The notes beneath the pieces were generated by a model. It saw nothing but the letters and a program-made list of their open reading frames with translations, had not been told where the DNA came from and did no database searches. A program made the position numbers and the translations under genes. 64,000 bases of DNA from Candidatus Obscuribacterales bacterium (GTDB lineage: Bacteria; Cyanobacteriota; Vampirovibrionia; Obscuribacterales; Obscuribacteraceae): assembly GCA_020634035.1 (NCBI GenBank), contig JACKCM010000001.1, positions 186,001 through 250,000 of the forward strand. The letters run 5' to 3'. Below are positions 9,186-17,993 of this stretch, one piece after another (within the stretch, counting starts at the first letter, position 1; each line of letters starts with the position of its first letter).

Positions 9186-9968
9186 ATGGAAATCTCGACC
9201 ATCCTCATCATCGTCGCCGTCCTCTTCGTCGCCGGCATGCTCTTCTGGCCCAAGTTCCGCCAGCTCATCCGCATCCGCTCGAACGACGCGGTCGACGGCA
9301 TGAGCACTGCCATCGAGAAGGAGAAGGACGAGTACAAGCAGCTCGTCGCCAAGCTCCCCAAGCAGCGTGAAGCCGTCAGCTCCGTCATGGCTCGCTCGAC
9401 CCAGGCCGACAAGGCCCTGGCCGACGCCGAAGCCCGCGTCGCCGAGCTCCAGGACAAGTACGTGACCGCCAAGGACGCCAACGCCCCCGACACGGTCCTC
9501 GACAAGTACGCCACCGAGTGGGAAGAGTCCAAGGCCGACGTCGACGCCAAGCGCGCCATCGCCGAGGAACTGAACTCCGCCGAGGAGGAGGCCATCTCCG
9601 CCCTCGAGGAGACCACCGAGGCCCTCAAGAAGTTCGCCGACAAGATCGAGCGTGACGAAGGCAAGGCCGAGCTCACCAAGGCTCTGGACGTCGCCGCCGA
9701 GGCTCGCGAACAGGCCGCCACCATGAAGTCGTCGATCTCCCGCGCCGGCGAAGCCTCGCGCGCCATCGACCACGAGCTCGAGAAGGCCCGTTCCCGCAAC
9801 GAGCTCTCCAAGGGCAGCCGCGCCGACCGCGAAGTCGCCGAGTTCGAGAAGCAGCAGGCGAAGAAGTCCGCCCGCGAAGCCCTCGACGCCCTGACCGGCG
9901 GTGGCAGCGCCCCGGCCGCTCCGGCTTCGACCACCGAAGACGCCGCTTCCGACGGCGCCGAAGGCTGA
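9186..9968 (+). CDS. membrane-anchored PspA-like coiled-coil protein, paralogue 2
   Basis: 260 residues, the same architecture as paralogue 1: an N-terminal anchor (STILIIVAVLFVAGMLFWP) and then a long coiled coil. The C-terminus is extended by a low-complexity Ala, Pro and Ser tail (GGGSAPAAPASTTEDAASD) that the other two lack. The shared part is nearly identical to paralogue 3 even at silent sites. It starts at ATG 9186 with GAAAGGTACTGATCT in front. The transcript probably ends at the strong terminator 10055-10092. Confidence 0.8.
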   Translation: MEISTILIIVAVLFVAGMLFWPKFRQLIRIRSNDAVDGMSTAIEKEKDEYKQLVAKLPKQREAVSSVMARSTQADKALADAEARVAELQDKYVTAKDANAPDTVLDKYATEWEESKADVDAKRAIAEELNSAEEEAISALEETTEALKKFADKIERDEGKAELTKALDVAAEAREQAATMKSSISRAGEASRAIDHELEKARSRNELSKGSRADREVAEFEKQQAKKSAREALDALTGGGSAPAAPASTTEDAASDGAEG

Positions 9969-10054
9969 GCCCAAGCCGAGTCCTCGGCTAAAGCATCCGC
10001 ACTGCAGGGGTCCTGAGCCTTGCTCAGAGACCTCTGCAGGAACCTGACATTGAG

Positions 10055-10092
10055 GAGCCGGCGTGATTTCGGTCATGCCGGCTCCTTTTTCT
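10055..10092 (+). terminator. intrinsic terminator after paralogue 2
   Basis: GAGCCGGC/GCCGGCTC arms (10055-10084) followed by CTTTTTCTT. A second stem (TGCAGGGGTC with GACCTCTGCA) lies just upstream near 10002-10040. This separates paralogue 3 as its own unit. No palindrome follows this terminator. Confidence 0.8.
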
Positions 10093-10275
10093 TATAAGCA
10101 GACTTCCGCCGCAAGCTGCCTTCCAATAGACAGCTTGCGCCGGCAGTCTGGCCCGACACTCCATCCCATGGAGGGGCAAGGCTCCGGACTAAAGTGCTTA
10201 CTGTTTTCGCTAATCGCTGCGCTGAAGCCGCGGTTGCACTCACCATTTCTTACACCAGACAAAGGTAATGAAACT

Positions 10276-11007
10276 ATGTCGATCACGACCATCCTCATCA
10301 TCGTCGCCGTCCTCTTCGCCGCCGGCATGCTTTTCTGGCCCAAGTTCCGCCAGCTAATCCGCATTCGCTCGAACGATGCCGTCGACGGCATGAGCACTGC
10401 CATCGAGAAGGAGAAGGACGAGTACAAGCAGCTCGTCGCCAAGCTCCCCAAGCAGCGTGAAGCCGTCAGCTCCGTCATGGCTCGCTCGACCCAGGCCGAC
10501 AAGGCCCTGGCCGACGCCGAAGCCCGCGTCGCCGAGCTCCAGGACAAGTACGTGACCGCCAAGGACGCCAACGCTCCCGACACGGTCCTCGACAAGTACG
10601 CCACCGAGTGGGAAGAGTCCAAGGCCGACGTCGACGCCAAGCGCGCCATCGCCGAGGAACTGAACTCCGCCGAGGAGGAGGCCATCTCCGCCCTCGAGGA
10701 GACCACCGAGGCCCTCAAGAAGTTCGCCGACAAGATCGAGCGTGACGAAGGCAAGGCCGAGCTCACCAAGGCTCTGGACGTCGCCGCCGAGGCTCGCGAA
10801 CAGGCCGCCACCATGAAGTCGTCGATCTCCCGCGCCGGCGAAGCCTCGCGCGCCATCGACCACGAGCTCGAGAAGGCCCGTTCCCGCAACGAGCTCTCCA
10901 AGGGCAGCCGCGCCGACCGCGAAGTCGCCGAGTTCGAGAAGCAGCAGGCGAAGAAGTCCGCCCGCGAAGCCCTCGACGCCCTCACCGGCTCCGGCGACTC
11001 CAAGTAA
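10276..11007 (+). CDS. membrane-anchored PspA-like coiled-coil protein, paralogue 3
   Basis: 243 residues from ATG 10276, which matches the start of the other two; the frame is open upstream to 10063, but that part has no homologous start context. The N-terminal anchor (TTILIIVAVLFAAGMLFWP) matches paralogue 1, while the body matches paralogue 2 almost base for base, so this copy is a chimera. It lacks the Ala/Pro tail. AAAGGTAATGAAACT lies before the start. It has a separate terminator upstream and about 180 bp of its own leader, so it is likely expressed independently. Confidence 0.8.
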   Translation: MSITTILIIVAVLFAAGMLFWPKFRQLIRIRSNDAVDGMSTAIEKEKDEYKQLVAKLPKQREAVSSVMARSTQADKALADAEARVAELQDKYVTAKDANAPDTVLDKYATEWEESKADVDAKRAIAEELNSAEEEAISALEETTEALKKFADKIERDEGKAELTKALDVAAEAREQAATMKSSISRAGEASRAIDHELEKARSRNELSKGSRADREVAEFEKQQAKKSAREALDALTGSGDSK

Positions 11008-11064
11008 GGGATTCGACTCCGACGACTAAGTCGGGTCCCCACAGAAGCACTTGAGTAACTTTTC

Positions 11065-11159
11065 GGGGTGGACGCACTCGATTCCTAAATAAAGGATTCG
11101 GTGCTCCACCCCTTAGCTGGCGGAGAGTCCCTTACCGGACTTTCCGTCCAGCTTTCTTG
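11065..11159 (+). terminator. double hairpin terminator after paralogue 3
   Basis: A long stem GGGGTGGA/TCCACCCC (11065-11112) is followed by AGCTGG/CCAGCT (11115-11153) and TTTCTTG. Palindrome copy 3 starts 12 bp later. Confidence 0.7.
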
Positions 11160-11170
11160 AATCATTTATT

Positions 11171-11185
11171 ACTGTTCTATATAGT
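11171..11185 (+). repeat. terminator-associated palindrome, copy 3
   Basis: ACTGT-TCTAT-ATAGT, between the terminator of paralogue 3 and the end of the minus-strand gene at 11204. Confidence 0.7.
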
Positions 11186-11203
11186 ATTTCATTAAAAGAG
11201 AAA

Positions 11204-11896
11204 TCAGGAAACTATCATATATGGTGCGCGGTAACCAAGAATCTCCCTGCGAAGAGCTTTTCTTCCTATAAGAAAGCAAGCCAGAAAAGAGAAGACCTCT
11301 AGCTTGTAACTTTCCCTACGCAGTTTGTGCTCGAAGGCATAGAGTTGAGAATACTTGCGGCTGACACCCTGAAACACACCTAAAAGATAACCTACTAAAA
11401 AAGCGGCACACTTCAGAGAGCCCTCGTCACTGGAGAAGCTGGGAGCAGGAACTAGAAGATCCTCTTCAGCACTGGCTTTGAACAGAGCGGCTTTCAATAT
11501 AGAACACGGAAGCAAAACAGCTTCTTCTGTATGACTGATTAAACGTTCTCCAAGCACCATACGTATCTTTTGCATCATGTACCAGGTGGTAACATAGCTT
11601 CGATTAAGAAGCCCTGCCATCACCACAGTGGACTTACCCTCAGACTGCAAGAAAGAAAGGATAGCCTTGACCCAGGAGCCCAGATTCTTGACCCCATGCA
11701 AGAAGGTCCCAGAGGTAGCTGAAACTTGTGCTCTGCAAGAACTGCACTCTAAGAGCTTACGGCTGTGGATTCTATAAGCCTTCCTCTCTCCACATCGAGG
11801 ACAGGTAAATCCATCCGCCCATCGCAGTTTCTCCAGGATGACACGATAATCTTCGTTAGTTTCTGCCTTATCTAAAAGAACGTAGAGATCTTCCAT
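11204..11896 (-). CDS. IS1595-transposase-derived zinc-ribbon protein lacking the DDE core
   Basis: 230 residues. The N-terminus matches the zinc ribbon of IS1595/ISXO2 transposases (CPRCGERK, then CSSCRAQVSATSGTF) and the helical linker with VTTWYMMQKIR. The region that should carry the catalytic acidic residues is replaced by unrelated sequence. The last part (VFQGVSRKYSQLYAFEHKLRRE) still aligns with the conserved IS1595 C-terminus. It has one intact frame, with AGGAGGGATG before the ATG, and no recognisable terminal repeats around it. It may be a domesticated DNA-binding protein or a transposase remnant that kept its frame by chance; the clean ribosome binding site slightly favours the first. 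Confidence 0.65.
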   Translation of the reverse strand: MEDLYVLLDKAETNEDYRVILEKLRWADGFTCPRCGERKAYRIHSRKLLECSSCRAQVSATSGTFLHGVKNLGSWVKAILSFLQSEGKSTVVMAGLLNRSYVTTWYMMQKIRMVLGERLISHTEEAVLLPCSILKAALFKASAEEDLLVPAPSFSSDEGSLKCAAFLVGYLLGVFQGVSRKYSQLYAFEHKLRRESYKLEVFSFLACFLIGRKALRREILGYRAPYMIVS

Positions 11897-11992
11897 TTTT
11901 CATCCCTCCTGATATAAAAACGACAGGACTACGGATGAAGTTCAAATCACTCTATGTACAAAAATCGACCAATAGACAAGACCGGATCTCTG

Positions 11993-12143
11993 CTCTATCG
12001 TCTCTTCAGGAGGTTTCCATTCCTGAGTTTTCGATAGAACCGTAACTGCCTTGGTGCCTGGTATGTTCTGGCGTTTCTCCTCTATCGTCTCTTCAGGAAG
12101 TTTCCATTCCTGAGCTTTCGATAGAGCCATAACTGCCTCGGTG
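11993..12143 (-). repeat. tandem pair of 64-bp hairpin repeats downstream of the debranching enzyme
   Basis: Two direct copies (11993-12056 and 12080-12143) differ at only a few positions. Each folds on itself: CTATCG at one end with CGATAG at the other, and TCAGGA with TTCCTGA inside. They lie in the 3' region of the minus-strand gene ending at 12145, without a T-run. Possible roles are an mRNA 3' structure or a mobile hairpin that has duplicated. Confidence 0.7.
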
Positions 12144-12144
12144 G

Positions 12145-14229
12145 TTACTGCTTCTGAACCCACCGATGCCAACGCATCGCCTCGGCCACGGACAAGCTGT
12201 AAACAGGACAGCCACGGGGAATATGCGGACGGTTGCCATCGAACATCTCCGACAGAGAACCAAGACAATCTTCTTCCATGAAGTGATCAAACATCGGTCT
12301 GATAGCCACTTTGACTCTATTGACCGTCTCAGGAGACCGGCCGAACACGTTTATCAAAGCATCGCAATATTGCCCCAACAACCATGGCCATGCCGTGCCC
12401 TGGTGCCTTGAAAGATCTCGATGATATTGATCAGGATGAGCCAGTCCACATCCAAAAACTCCCTGATAGCTTGGATCTGACGGTTCAAGCGATCTGATTC
12501 CCATGGGAGTGAGCAACTCACTTTCCACCACCGACAGCACCATTCGCTCTTTATCCTTGTCCAGGGCTCTGAAAGGCAGCGATATCGCCAGTAACTGATT
12601 GCATCGAACACTATCGTCATTTTTACCGGTTGGTACCACCCCGGTCTCGATCACATCGTAAAGACAATTCCTGTCCTCGTTCCAGAACTTCGACATTGAA
12701 GCTCTTGCCAGATCAGACACTTCCATGAGCCCTTCGAGCCCCGGTGCATCGAGTTCGAACTTATCTTTGAAATAGCGAATTGTCTCCAGAAAGTTGAACC
12801 ACAACGAACACATTTCCACCGCTTTGCCCGGTCTTGGAGTAATCGGAATACCCTCGACTTTGGCGTCCATCCAGGTAAACTCTTTCTTCTTGTCCGCGCA
12901 GCGTAAAAGCCCATCTACGCGATCGACAGAAACACCATATATGCCACCAGAGATATACATGTTGCCTGCTTCAACCAGCCGTCCAAAAATCTCTTCGACA
13001 AATTCGCGATCTCGCACAACCTGCCAGTAGTGGTAAAGAGCCCAGGCCCACCACAGGGTTATATCTGCACCTTCATACACATGGCGAGGCTTCTCTTCCG
13101 GGAAGTCATAATCTAGCGAATGATTGGGAATGATGCCGTTTCGCATCAGGTCCAAACTGCGACGCAACACATTTTTTGCCACATCGAAACGCCTGGTAGA
13201 AAGCGCCAGACCAGGCAAAGAGATGAGAGCGGCTCGACCACCATCGTTATACCAGGGATAGCCTTCCACCACCAGTGATGGCATCTCCTCTTCCAGGCTG
13301 TCTGAAACCAGAAACTGATCGCAAGAAATAAGCAGCATGTTGGAACGTTGAGAATCATCCAGATTGGCAGCATCCACCAGAGATCGCTGCCGGGTTACCA
13401 CTTCTTTGATCGCAGAAGAACATTGAGGCTGATGAATCGGATTCTCGAAACTGGCTCCGACAGTAAACTCTTTGTCCTCATTCAGATTTGCCGAGACAGA
13501 GCCCACCAGATAGAGATCTTCGGTCTCCGGCAAGCCTCTAATAGACTCGGTCGGCCAGCGATAATCCCACCACCACTGCTTATGGGATTCATAATAGCCG
13601 TCGCTCCAGGTCAGACAGAGACGGTGAGCCATCTCATCAAGAATAATCACGCTCTGATTAGGCGATACGAACTGCGAGTAAGTTTTCTCTGATGAGCCCC
13701 TCACTTCGTTATGGTGCGAACGATAACCAACGAGGAACTTACAGGTAATTCTCACATCATCGGCTTCGTTGCTTGACTCGGGAATCCAGTGATAGCCGAT
13801 GATTACCTCATCTCGCCCCCAGGGGTGCACAAGCTGCCTGACTAGATAATCGCCGTTTATTTCAAAAACCCAGGTCGGTACAGGCAGTATCGTGAAAGAA
13901 TCGATGAACTTATAACCTGTAGGCGAGACCACTCCGGACATCCAGTGGTTGGTAGAAAGCTCATAGGAATGCCCGTTTATCGTAAGCACTTCATCGACTC
14001 TAGAAAGAACGATATGACGATTCACCGGTGGCGGAATCGCCGCAGCGAGCACAGAGTGATATCGTCTCCGGTTTGCTCCGGAAACTGTGCCCATACTGTA
14101 TCCACCAAGACCATTCGTTACGAGCCACTCTCGATTGTCCAGTTTGTCCCTGGACGGATACCAGATAGGAAGCTCATAGTCGAGCTCAGGATACTTTGAT
14201 TTTAGCCAACCGGTCAGGCCAAATGTCAT
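12145..14229 (-). CDS. glycogen debranching enzyme, GH133 (amylo-alpha-1,6-glucosidase type)
   Basis: 694 residues. The N-terminal half is the bacterial/archaeal GDE_N domain (WLVTNGLGGYSMGTVSGANRRRYH at about 35-58, a family hallmark). The C-terminal half is an (alpha/alpha)6 barrel with the catalytic-site motifs TWMDAKVEGIPITPRPGK (Asp as general acid region) and RHQGTAWPWLLG. The enzyme hydrolyses alpha-1,6 branch glucose during glycogen breakdown in the cytoplasm. Its length fits the family. It stands alone on the minus strand; a glycogen-synthase-like gene lies 25 kb away. The start at 14229 is supported by AGGTATAAATG context, though the ribosome binding site is modest. Confidence 0.92.
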   Translation of the reverse strand: MTFGLTGWLKSKYPELDYELPIWYPSRDKLDNREWLVTNGLGGYSMGTVSGANRRRYHSVLAAAIPPPVNRHIVLSRVDEVLTINGHSYELSTNHWMSGVVSPTGYKFIDSFTILPVPTWVFEINGDYLVRQLVHPWGRDEVIIGYHWIPESSNEADDVRITCKFLVGYRSHHNEVRGSSEKTYSQFVSPNQSVIILDEMAHRLCLTWSDGYYESHKQWWWDYRWPTESIRGLPETEDLYLVGSVSANLNEDKEFTVGASFENPIHQPQCSSAIKEVVTRQRSLVDAANLDDSQRSNMLLISCDQFLVSDSLEEEMPSLVVEGYPWYNDGGRAALISLPGLALSTRRFDVAKNVLRRSLDLMRNGIIPNHSLDYDFPEEKPRHVYEGADITLWWAWALYHYWQVVRDREFVEEIFGRLVEAGNMYISGGIYGVSVDRVDGLLRCADKKKEFTWMDAKVEGIPITPRPGKAVEMCSLWFNFLETIRYFKDKFELDAPGLEGLMEVSDLARASMSKFWNEDRNCLYDVIETGVVPTGKNDDSVRCNQLLAISLPFRALDKDKERMVLSVVESELLTPMGIRSLEPSDPSYQGVFGCGLAHPDQYHRDLSRHQGTAWPWLLGQYCDALINVFGRSPETVNRVKVAIRPMFDHFMEEDCLGSLSEMFDGNRPHIPRGCPVYSLSVAEAMRWHRWVQKQ

Positions 14230-14705
14230 TTATACCTCTAATTCTGCTACCAAACGAGCGCTTCAGTCCAGAGATCAGTTACCTCAATGATCATGTTCCC
14301 CAAATTATTTCAAATTCCCCAACTTCTCAAAACCCCTAAATGAATGGCTCCCATGGCATAAGCATCGATAAATATCAGTCACAAATCAGAAATGAGAAAA
14401 AGAAAAATGCCCTTTGATTTTTAAAATCACTGTTTTACTATTTGATATAGTTTTATAACCCCAAAAAGAAGGTAAGGACCAAACTGAAAATCCGCACCGG
14501 AGAATGGTGCCAGTCGCAGAGAGCAACTGGTACCATCCCGGGCGGCAGTTATTGTATGTCTTACCGAAATCATTGACCGACCTCCTTGCGCAGATTTCCA
14601 CGCAGTCAGGAGTTTGAGGTCCGACTGGTCAGTACATCACACAGTCGATGGAAAGCAGGTCAACTCAGCACTTGCTGCGATGCGATGAGACTGGATGGGA
14701 TTCGG
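14230..14705. other. intergenic region upstream of the debranching enzyme
   Basis: About 475 bp without a convincing gene. It holds palindrome copy 4 and, on the minus strand, an imperfect hairpin (GGTACCAGT with ACTGGCACC, 14506-14535) that may be part of the 3' end of the HD-domain gene. It is AT-rich near 14280-14460. Confidence 0.5.
14437..14451 (+). repeat. terminator-associated palindrome, copy 4
   Basis: ACTAT-TTGAT-ATAGT, perfect half-sites. Both neighbouring genes are on the minus strand, yet the T-rich spacer still reads on the plus strand. Confidence 0.8.
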
Positions 14706-15608
14706 TCAAGACCGATTCTCATCACAGCCTTCTTCGTGAGATTCACAGCCACGCGGCACGTGCATGGTCCGCATCGGAACCCATCCACCATGTCCTTTGC
14801 GGGCGGTCTTGTCCCACATATGACGGACGCCGTTGAATTCGAGGCGGAAAGAGAAGCCGAAGTACTTCGACGCTTTTCCGCAGGCGAAGAACGAGTCAGC
14901 GAACCAATCGAGGGTAACAATCTCCTCGATGGGAGCGACCCGCTCATCAACGCGCAGCTTCAGCACAACTTCACCGGACGGCGGACCAGCCTTGTCGGCT
15001 TCGTTAACGTCCACCAGCAGGTTCGCCTCTTTGATCGCGTAGTTCACACGGTCATGGGGCGCGTTGTACCAGAAGTTCCGGCGAGCCAGAGAGAACTTGC
15101 CGATGCCGATGTGCTTGAGGATGTTGAGCATGAAAGCCTTGTCCTCGCGAACCCGGTTCTCGTCGCCAATGCACTTGTCGGCGATGACGACGATGGCGTG
15201 TTCGGGGCTCTTGATACCGCGCTTGATGACAGAGCCGGACCGATGATGAACAACGATCCTGGAGATGCGCTGGACCAAATCTTGCGGAATGCCATGCTTC
15301 TTCAGGTAACGGTTGACCAGTCGTGCTCCCTCGATATCATGCCGGTCGATGTCGATGGCACGTCCGATATCGTGGAGCCAGGCAGCACAGGGAATGACGA
15401 ATTCGCGCGTCACTTCGTCCAGAAGCTCCGGAAAGATTCGGTGAATGTGTCCGGTGAGCTCGCGAGCGAGGGCGGTGACTTCGTCTCCGTGCTGATAATC
15501 GTGGCGTGTCTGCCAATGTGAGTTGGCATCGCCTTGTTCGTAAATAGCCAGGAGTTCAGGATCCCGATACATGCGGTCCCTGAACTCGATGAGTTCTTGC
15601 AGGGTCAT
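14706..15608 (-). CDS. HD-domain phosphohydrolase-like protein
   Basis: 300 residues. An HD domain occupies roughly residues 30-150, with metal ligands visible in order: His in RHDYQHG, HD in WLHDIGRAID, His in DRHDIEG, and HH in VVHHRSGS. This pattern fits a metal-dependent phosphohydrolase. The substrate is unknown. The C-terminal half (about 160-300) has no domain I recognise. GGAGTAGAATAAT precedes the ATG. Monocistronic, minus strand. Confidence 0.8.
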   Translation of the reverse strand: MTLQELIEFRDRMYRDPELLAIYEQGDANSHWQTRHDYQHGDEVTALARELTGHIHRIFPELLDEVTREFVIPCAAWLHDIGRAIDIDRHDIEGARLVNRYLKKHGIPQDLVQRISRIVVHHRSGSVIKRGIKSPEHAIVVIADKCIGDENRVREDKAFMLNILKHIGIGKFSLARRNFWYNAPHDRVNYAIKEANLLVDVNEADKAGPPSGEVVLKLRVDERVAPIEEIVTLDWFADSFFACGKASKYFGFSFRLEFNGVRHMWDKTARKGHGGWVPMRTMHVPRGCESHEEGCDENRS

Positions 15609-15901
15609 ATTATTCTACTCCTAGTAAATACGAGGACTCGTCAGCGAGACGAGCCCTTGGGTTGGTTAAAAGACTTCCCCTGCCATACTTGAACGTATGG
15701 TTTCTTCTTGTGTTGCGGTATGCAATTCAGGCTTCTAGACTTTCTGGGTTAGATTGCCAAATTGATTTTTCTCCGGAGAACATCGGAAGGTGAACAGGGA
15801 TACTAAAAGCTTATGGCATGGAGTTTAAGCATTACTAGAGAGCCAAAACACTTGAACATTAGAGTTTAGATATTAACGACGTTTTGAAGTAGATTGAGGT
15901 C

Positions 15902-16084
15902 TTGGGAATTAGCGTAGCTAGCTTACAGAATCTAATTGCCAGCTCTCAAGAAGCTTTGGACCAATCCGCAAATGCCTTAACAGGCAAAAGATTACAGCAT
16001 TCGTCAAAAGCCCGAGAAGTGGCAAGAAGATTAAACGGCCAGGAAAGTTGTCTTGACCAAACAGCTGCTATGGCCGGTTTCTAG
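15902..16084 (+). CDS. possible small protein of 60 residues
   Basis: An open frame from TTG with GAGG close upstream. The product is mostly helical and polar (ALDQSANALTGKRLQH and so on), with no recognised domain. Its stop codon overlaps the end of the minus-strand MerR gene. The short length, TTG start and lack of motifs make it doubtful; the rest of 15609-16080 holds nothing else I can support. Confidence 0.2.
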   Translation: MGISVASLQNLIASSQEALDQSANALTGKRLQHSSKAREVARRLNGQESCLDQTAAMAGF

Positions 16085-17604
16085 GGATTGAACGACTGCT
16101 CTTCGCCACCCTGATCTTCTTCCTGGGCCGGCGCCGAAGGTGGTGTGCCCTGGGAATCATCAACCTGACCGAGAGGTCTGATTATCGGCTGAGGAATATC
16201 GTTTTCCTCTCCACCACTTTGAACAGCGCCCGGAGCAAAGTTGGAACCGGGGACAGAAGGCTGCCCATGACTTGCGGATGACACCACTGACGATATGGAT
16301 GGACCGGCATCCGAAGGAGCCGATGCCGCTTCCGCTTCCGTCCCTGCATCAACCAACTGATGATCGACATCAACTTCAGGGGGCGCTGGTGGAGCTGGTT
16401 CAGGAGTTGGCGCTGGTGGCGGCGTCGGTGATGATTCAGATTTTGATTCAACTTCTGCCTCACTGGCGCCCGAATCACCGGAGAGCAAAGATCTGATATG
16501 TGCCACCATCTTTTCGGCATAACTTCTTCCGAGCTCGTCCCAATGCGGCACCTGAAAAGTTTTTTCAGCGTATTCATCAGCTTGCTCGTCTGTCCAACCG
16601 ATTATGTCGAGAGCTTTGCCCAGAACTGTAAGGTAATTCTGATCGGTGACTTCGTCAATATGATAGTCGGGTCCGGCTCCCGCCTGGGGTGGCGCAGCCG
16701 GAGGAGTCGCAGCTGCGGTGGCGGCAGGAACGGCAGGCACCGCATTCGACACCGCCGGACCTACCACCGATGGCGCCTCATGAGAAGCAGTCTCTACCCG
16801 CGCTTCGGATTCATTTTCTTGAGAAGACGCGCCCTCTGAGAATTCAGCTCTCTGTTCACTGAGGGCCGAACTTTCCGGCTCTTCGAAAGCTACCTCTGCT
16901 TCTGCCGAAACAGTAGAACCTGTAGAGCCGGTAGCTATTCCAGCCGAAATACCTGCGGTCGAGAATGACGGCACAGATGCAGCCGGGGCGGATGTTTGTA
17001 TTTGTGGCTCAGGTTGGGGCTGGGGCGGAATCTGAGTAGACGAGACAGGCCTGGAATGAACGTCTGTTGATACAGCAATTTGAGGGCCAAGAGTAATCTC
17101 TTCCACAGGTCTCTGGGGAGGCGGCTCTACCGGAGAGGTATCAGTCTCTATGCTCTCCTCCTCTTCTTCTCTGACAGGCTTCCAGGGCGAATCTACTTCA
17201 CCGGCAAGTTCCTGCTTGAGTGTAATAGAAATAACCAGCTGCCTGAGTTCATCTATCTGCTTCGAAATTTCTATGAATCGCCGCTCGGCAAAATTCCTGA
17301 ATCCGATGATAGATTCCAATACGACTTCCGGGTTGCCCGGCTGCTGAGGTACACCGATCAGTCGGGGAGTAATCAACCCCTCCGCCTCTATCTGAGGGCG
17401 AATCTGAGATGTGGGCCATCCCTGTTCAACCAGCTCTTTGATGCGCTCCAGGACGGTCAGATCTTCTGGCCGATATTGTCTTTGTTGTCCCCGACCCCGT
17501 TTGATATCTAAGCCGAACATGAGCTCCCAGCGGCGCAGCTGATGCACCGACAGACCGAGCCTGGCAGCAACGGTGTTGATAGACATGAGGTCTTGTGATC
17601 CCAT
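16081..17604 (-). CDS. MerR-type HTH regulator with long disordered Pro/Ala/Glu tail
   Basis: 507 residues. Residues 5-70 form a MerR-family winged HTH (SINTVAARLGLSVHQLRRWE, then RQYRPEDLTVLERIKELVEQG). A short helical stretch follows (about 95-135), which could dimerise. From about 140 to 310 the sequence is low-complexity Pro, Glu, Ser and Ala. A small folded segment is likely at about 320-385 (YHIDEVTDQNYLTVLGKALDIIGWT), and the final part is again Pro- and Ser-rich. There is no typical MerR effector domain, so the ligand is unknown. A GGAAGG site precedes the ATG. Confidence 0.75.
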   Translation of the reverse strand: MGSQDLMSINTVAARLGLSVHQLRRWELMFGLDIKRGRGQQRQYRPEDLTVLERIKELVEQGWPTSQIRPQIEAEGLITPRLIGVPQQPGNPEVVLESIIGFRNFAERRFIEISKQIDELRQLVISITLKQELAGEVDSPWKPVREEEEESIETDTSPVEPPPQRPVEEITLGPQIAVSTDVHSRPVSSTQIPPQPQPEPQIQTSAPAASVPSFSTAGISAGIATGSTGSTVSAEAEVAFEEPESSALSEQRAEFSEGASSQENESEARVETASHEAPSVVGPAVSNAVPAVPAATAAATPPAAPPQAGAGPDYHIDEVTDQNYLTVLGKALDIIGWTDEQADEYAEKTFQVPHWDELGRSYAEKMVAHIRSLLSGDSGASEAEVESKSESSPTPPPAPTPEPAPPAPPEVDVDHQLVDAGTEAEAASAPSDAGPSISSVVSSASHGQPSVPGSNFAPGAVQSGGEENDIPQPIIRPLGQVDDSQGTPPSAPAQEEDQGGEEQSFNP

Positions 17605-17818
17605 ACGACATTACCTTCCTGAATAACCCACGTATACAACGTACCCTATATAAGATACCCCGACTAGCGTAGCTAAGCTAGCTTGCTAAAACTATGCCCG
17701 ATAAAGAGCGAACATTCACCCCCGCCCTCGAAGAAAAGTCTGCTGTCAGCAACATTACAGAGGTTTGCCCTGCGTACGCCCGATTCTCTGCCTGAAGATA
17801 TCAGACACAGCTATATCT

Positions 17819-17833
17819 ATTACTTATTATAGT
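17819..17833 (+). repeat. terminator-associated palindrome, copy 5
   Basis: ATTAC-TTATT-ATAGT; the left half is degenerate and the right half perfect. It lies beyond the terminator of a minus-strand gene, but the spacer orientation is unchanged. Confidence 0.6.
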
Positions 17834-17843
17834 ATTTTACGGC

Positions 17844-17899
17844 AAGAAAAAAGAGGTACCGAAAAGCCGGGGCATGCTGCCACAACTCTCCGGTACCTC
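17844..17899 (-). terminator. intrinsic terminator of the secreted-protein gene
   Basis: GAGGTACCG and CGGTACCTC arms (17853-17861 and 17890-17898) with TTTTTTCTT on the minus strand. Confidence 0.8.
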
Positions 17900-17993
17900 A
17901 GGCGAGAACAGGTGCTAAAACGCCCCTGCTCTCACCAGGTCATCGCTTTTTCAGACTCAATAGATTTAAGTCAGGAAAGCGAAGGTCGAAGGC

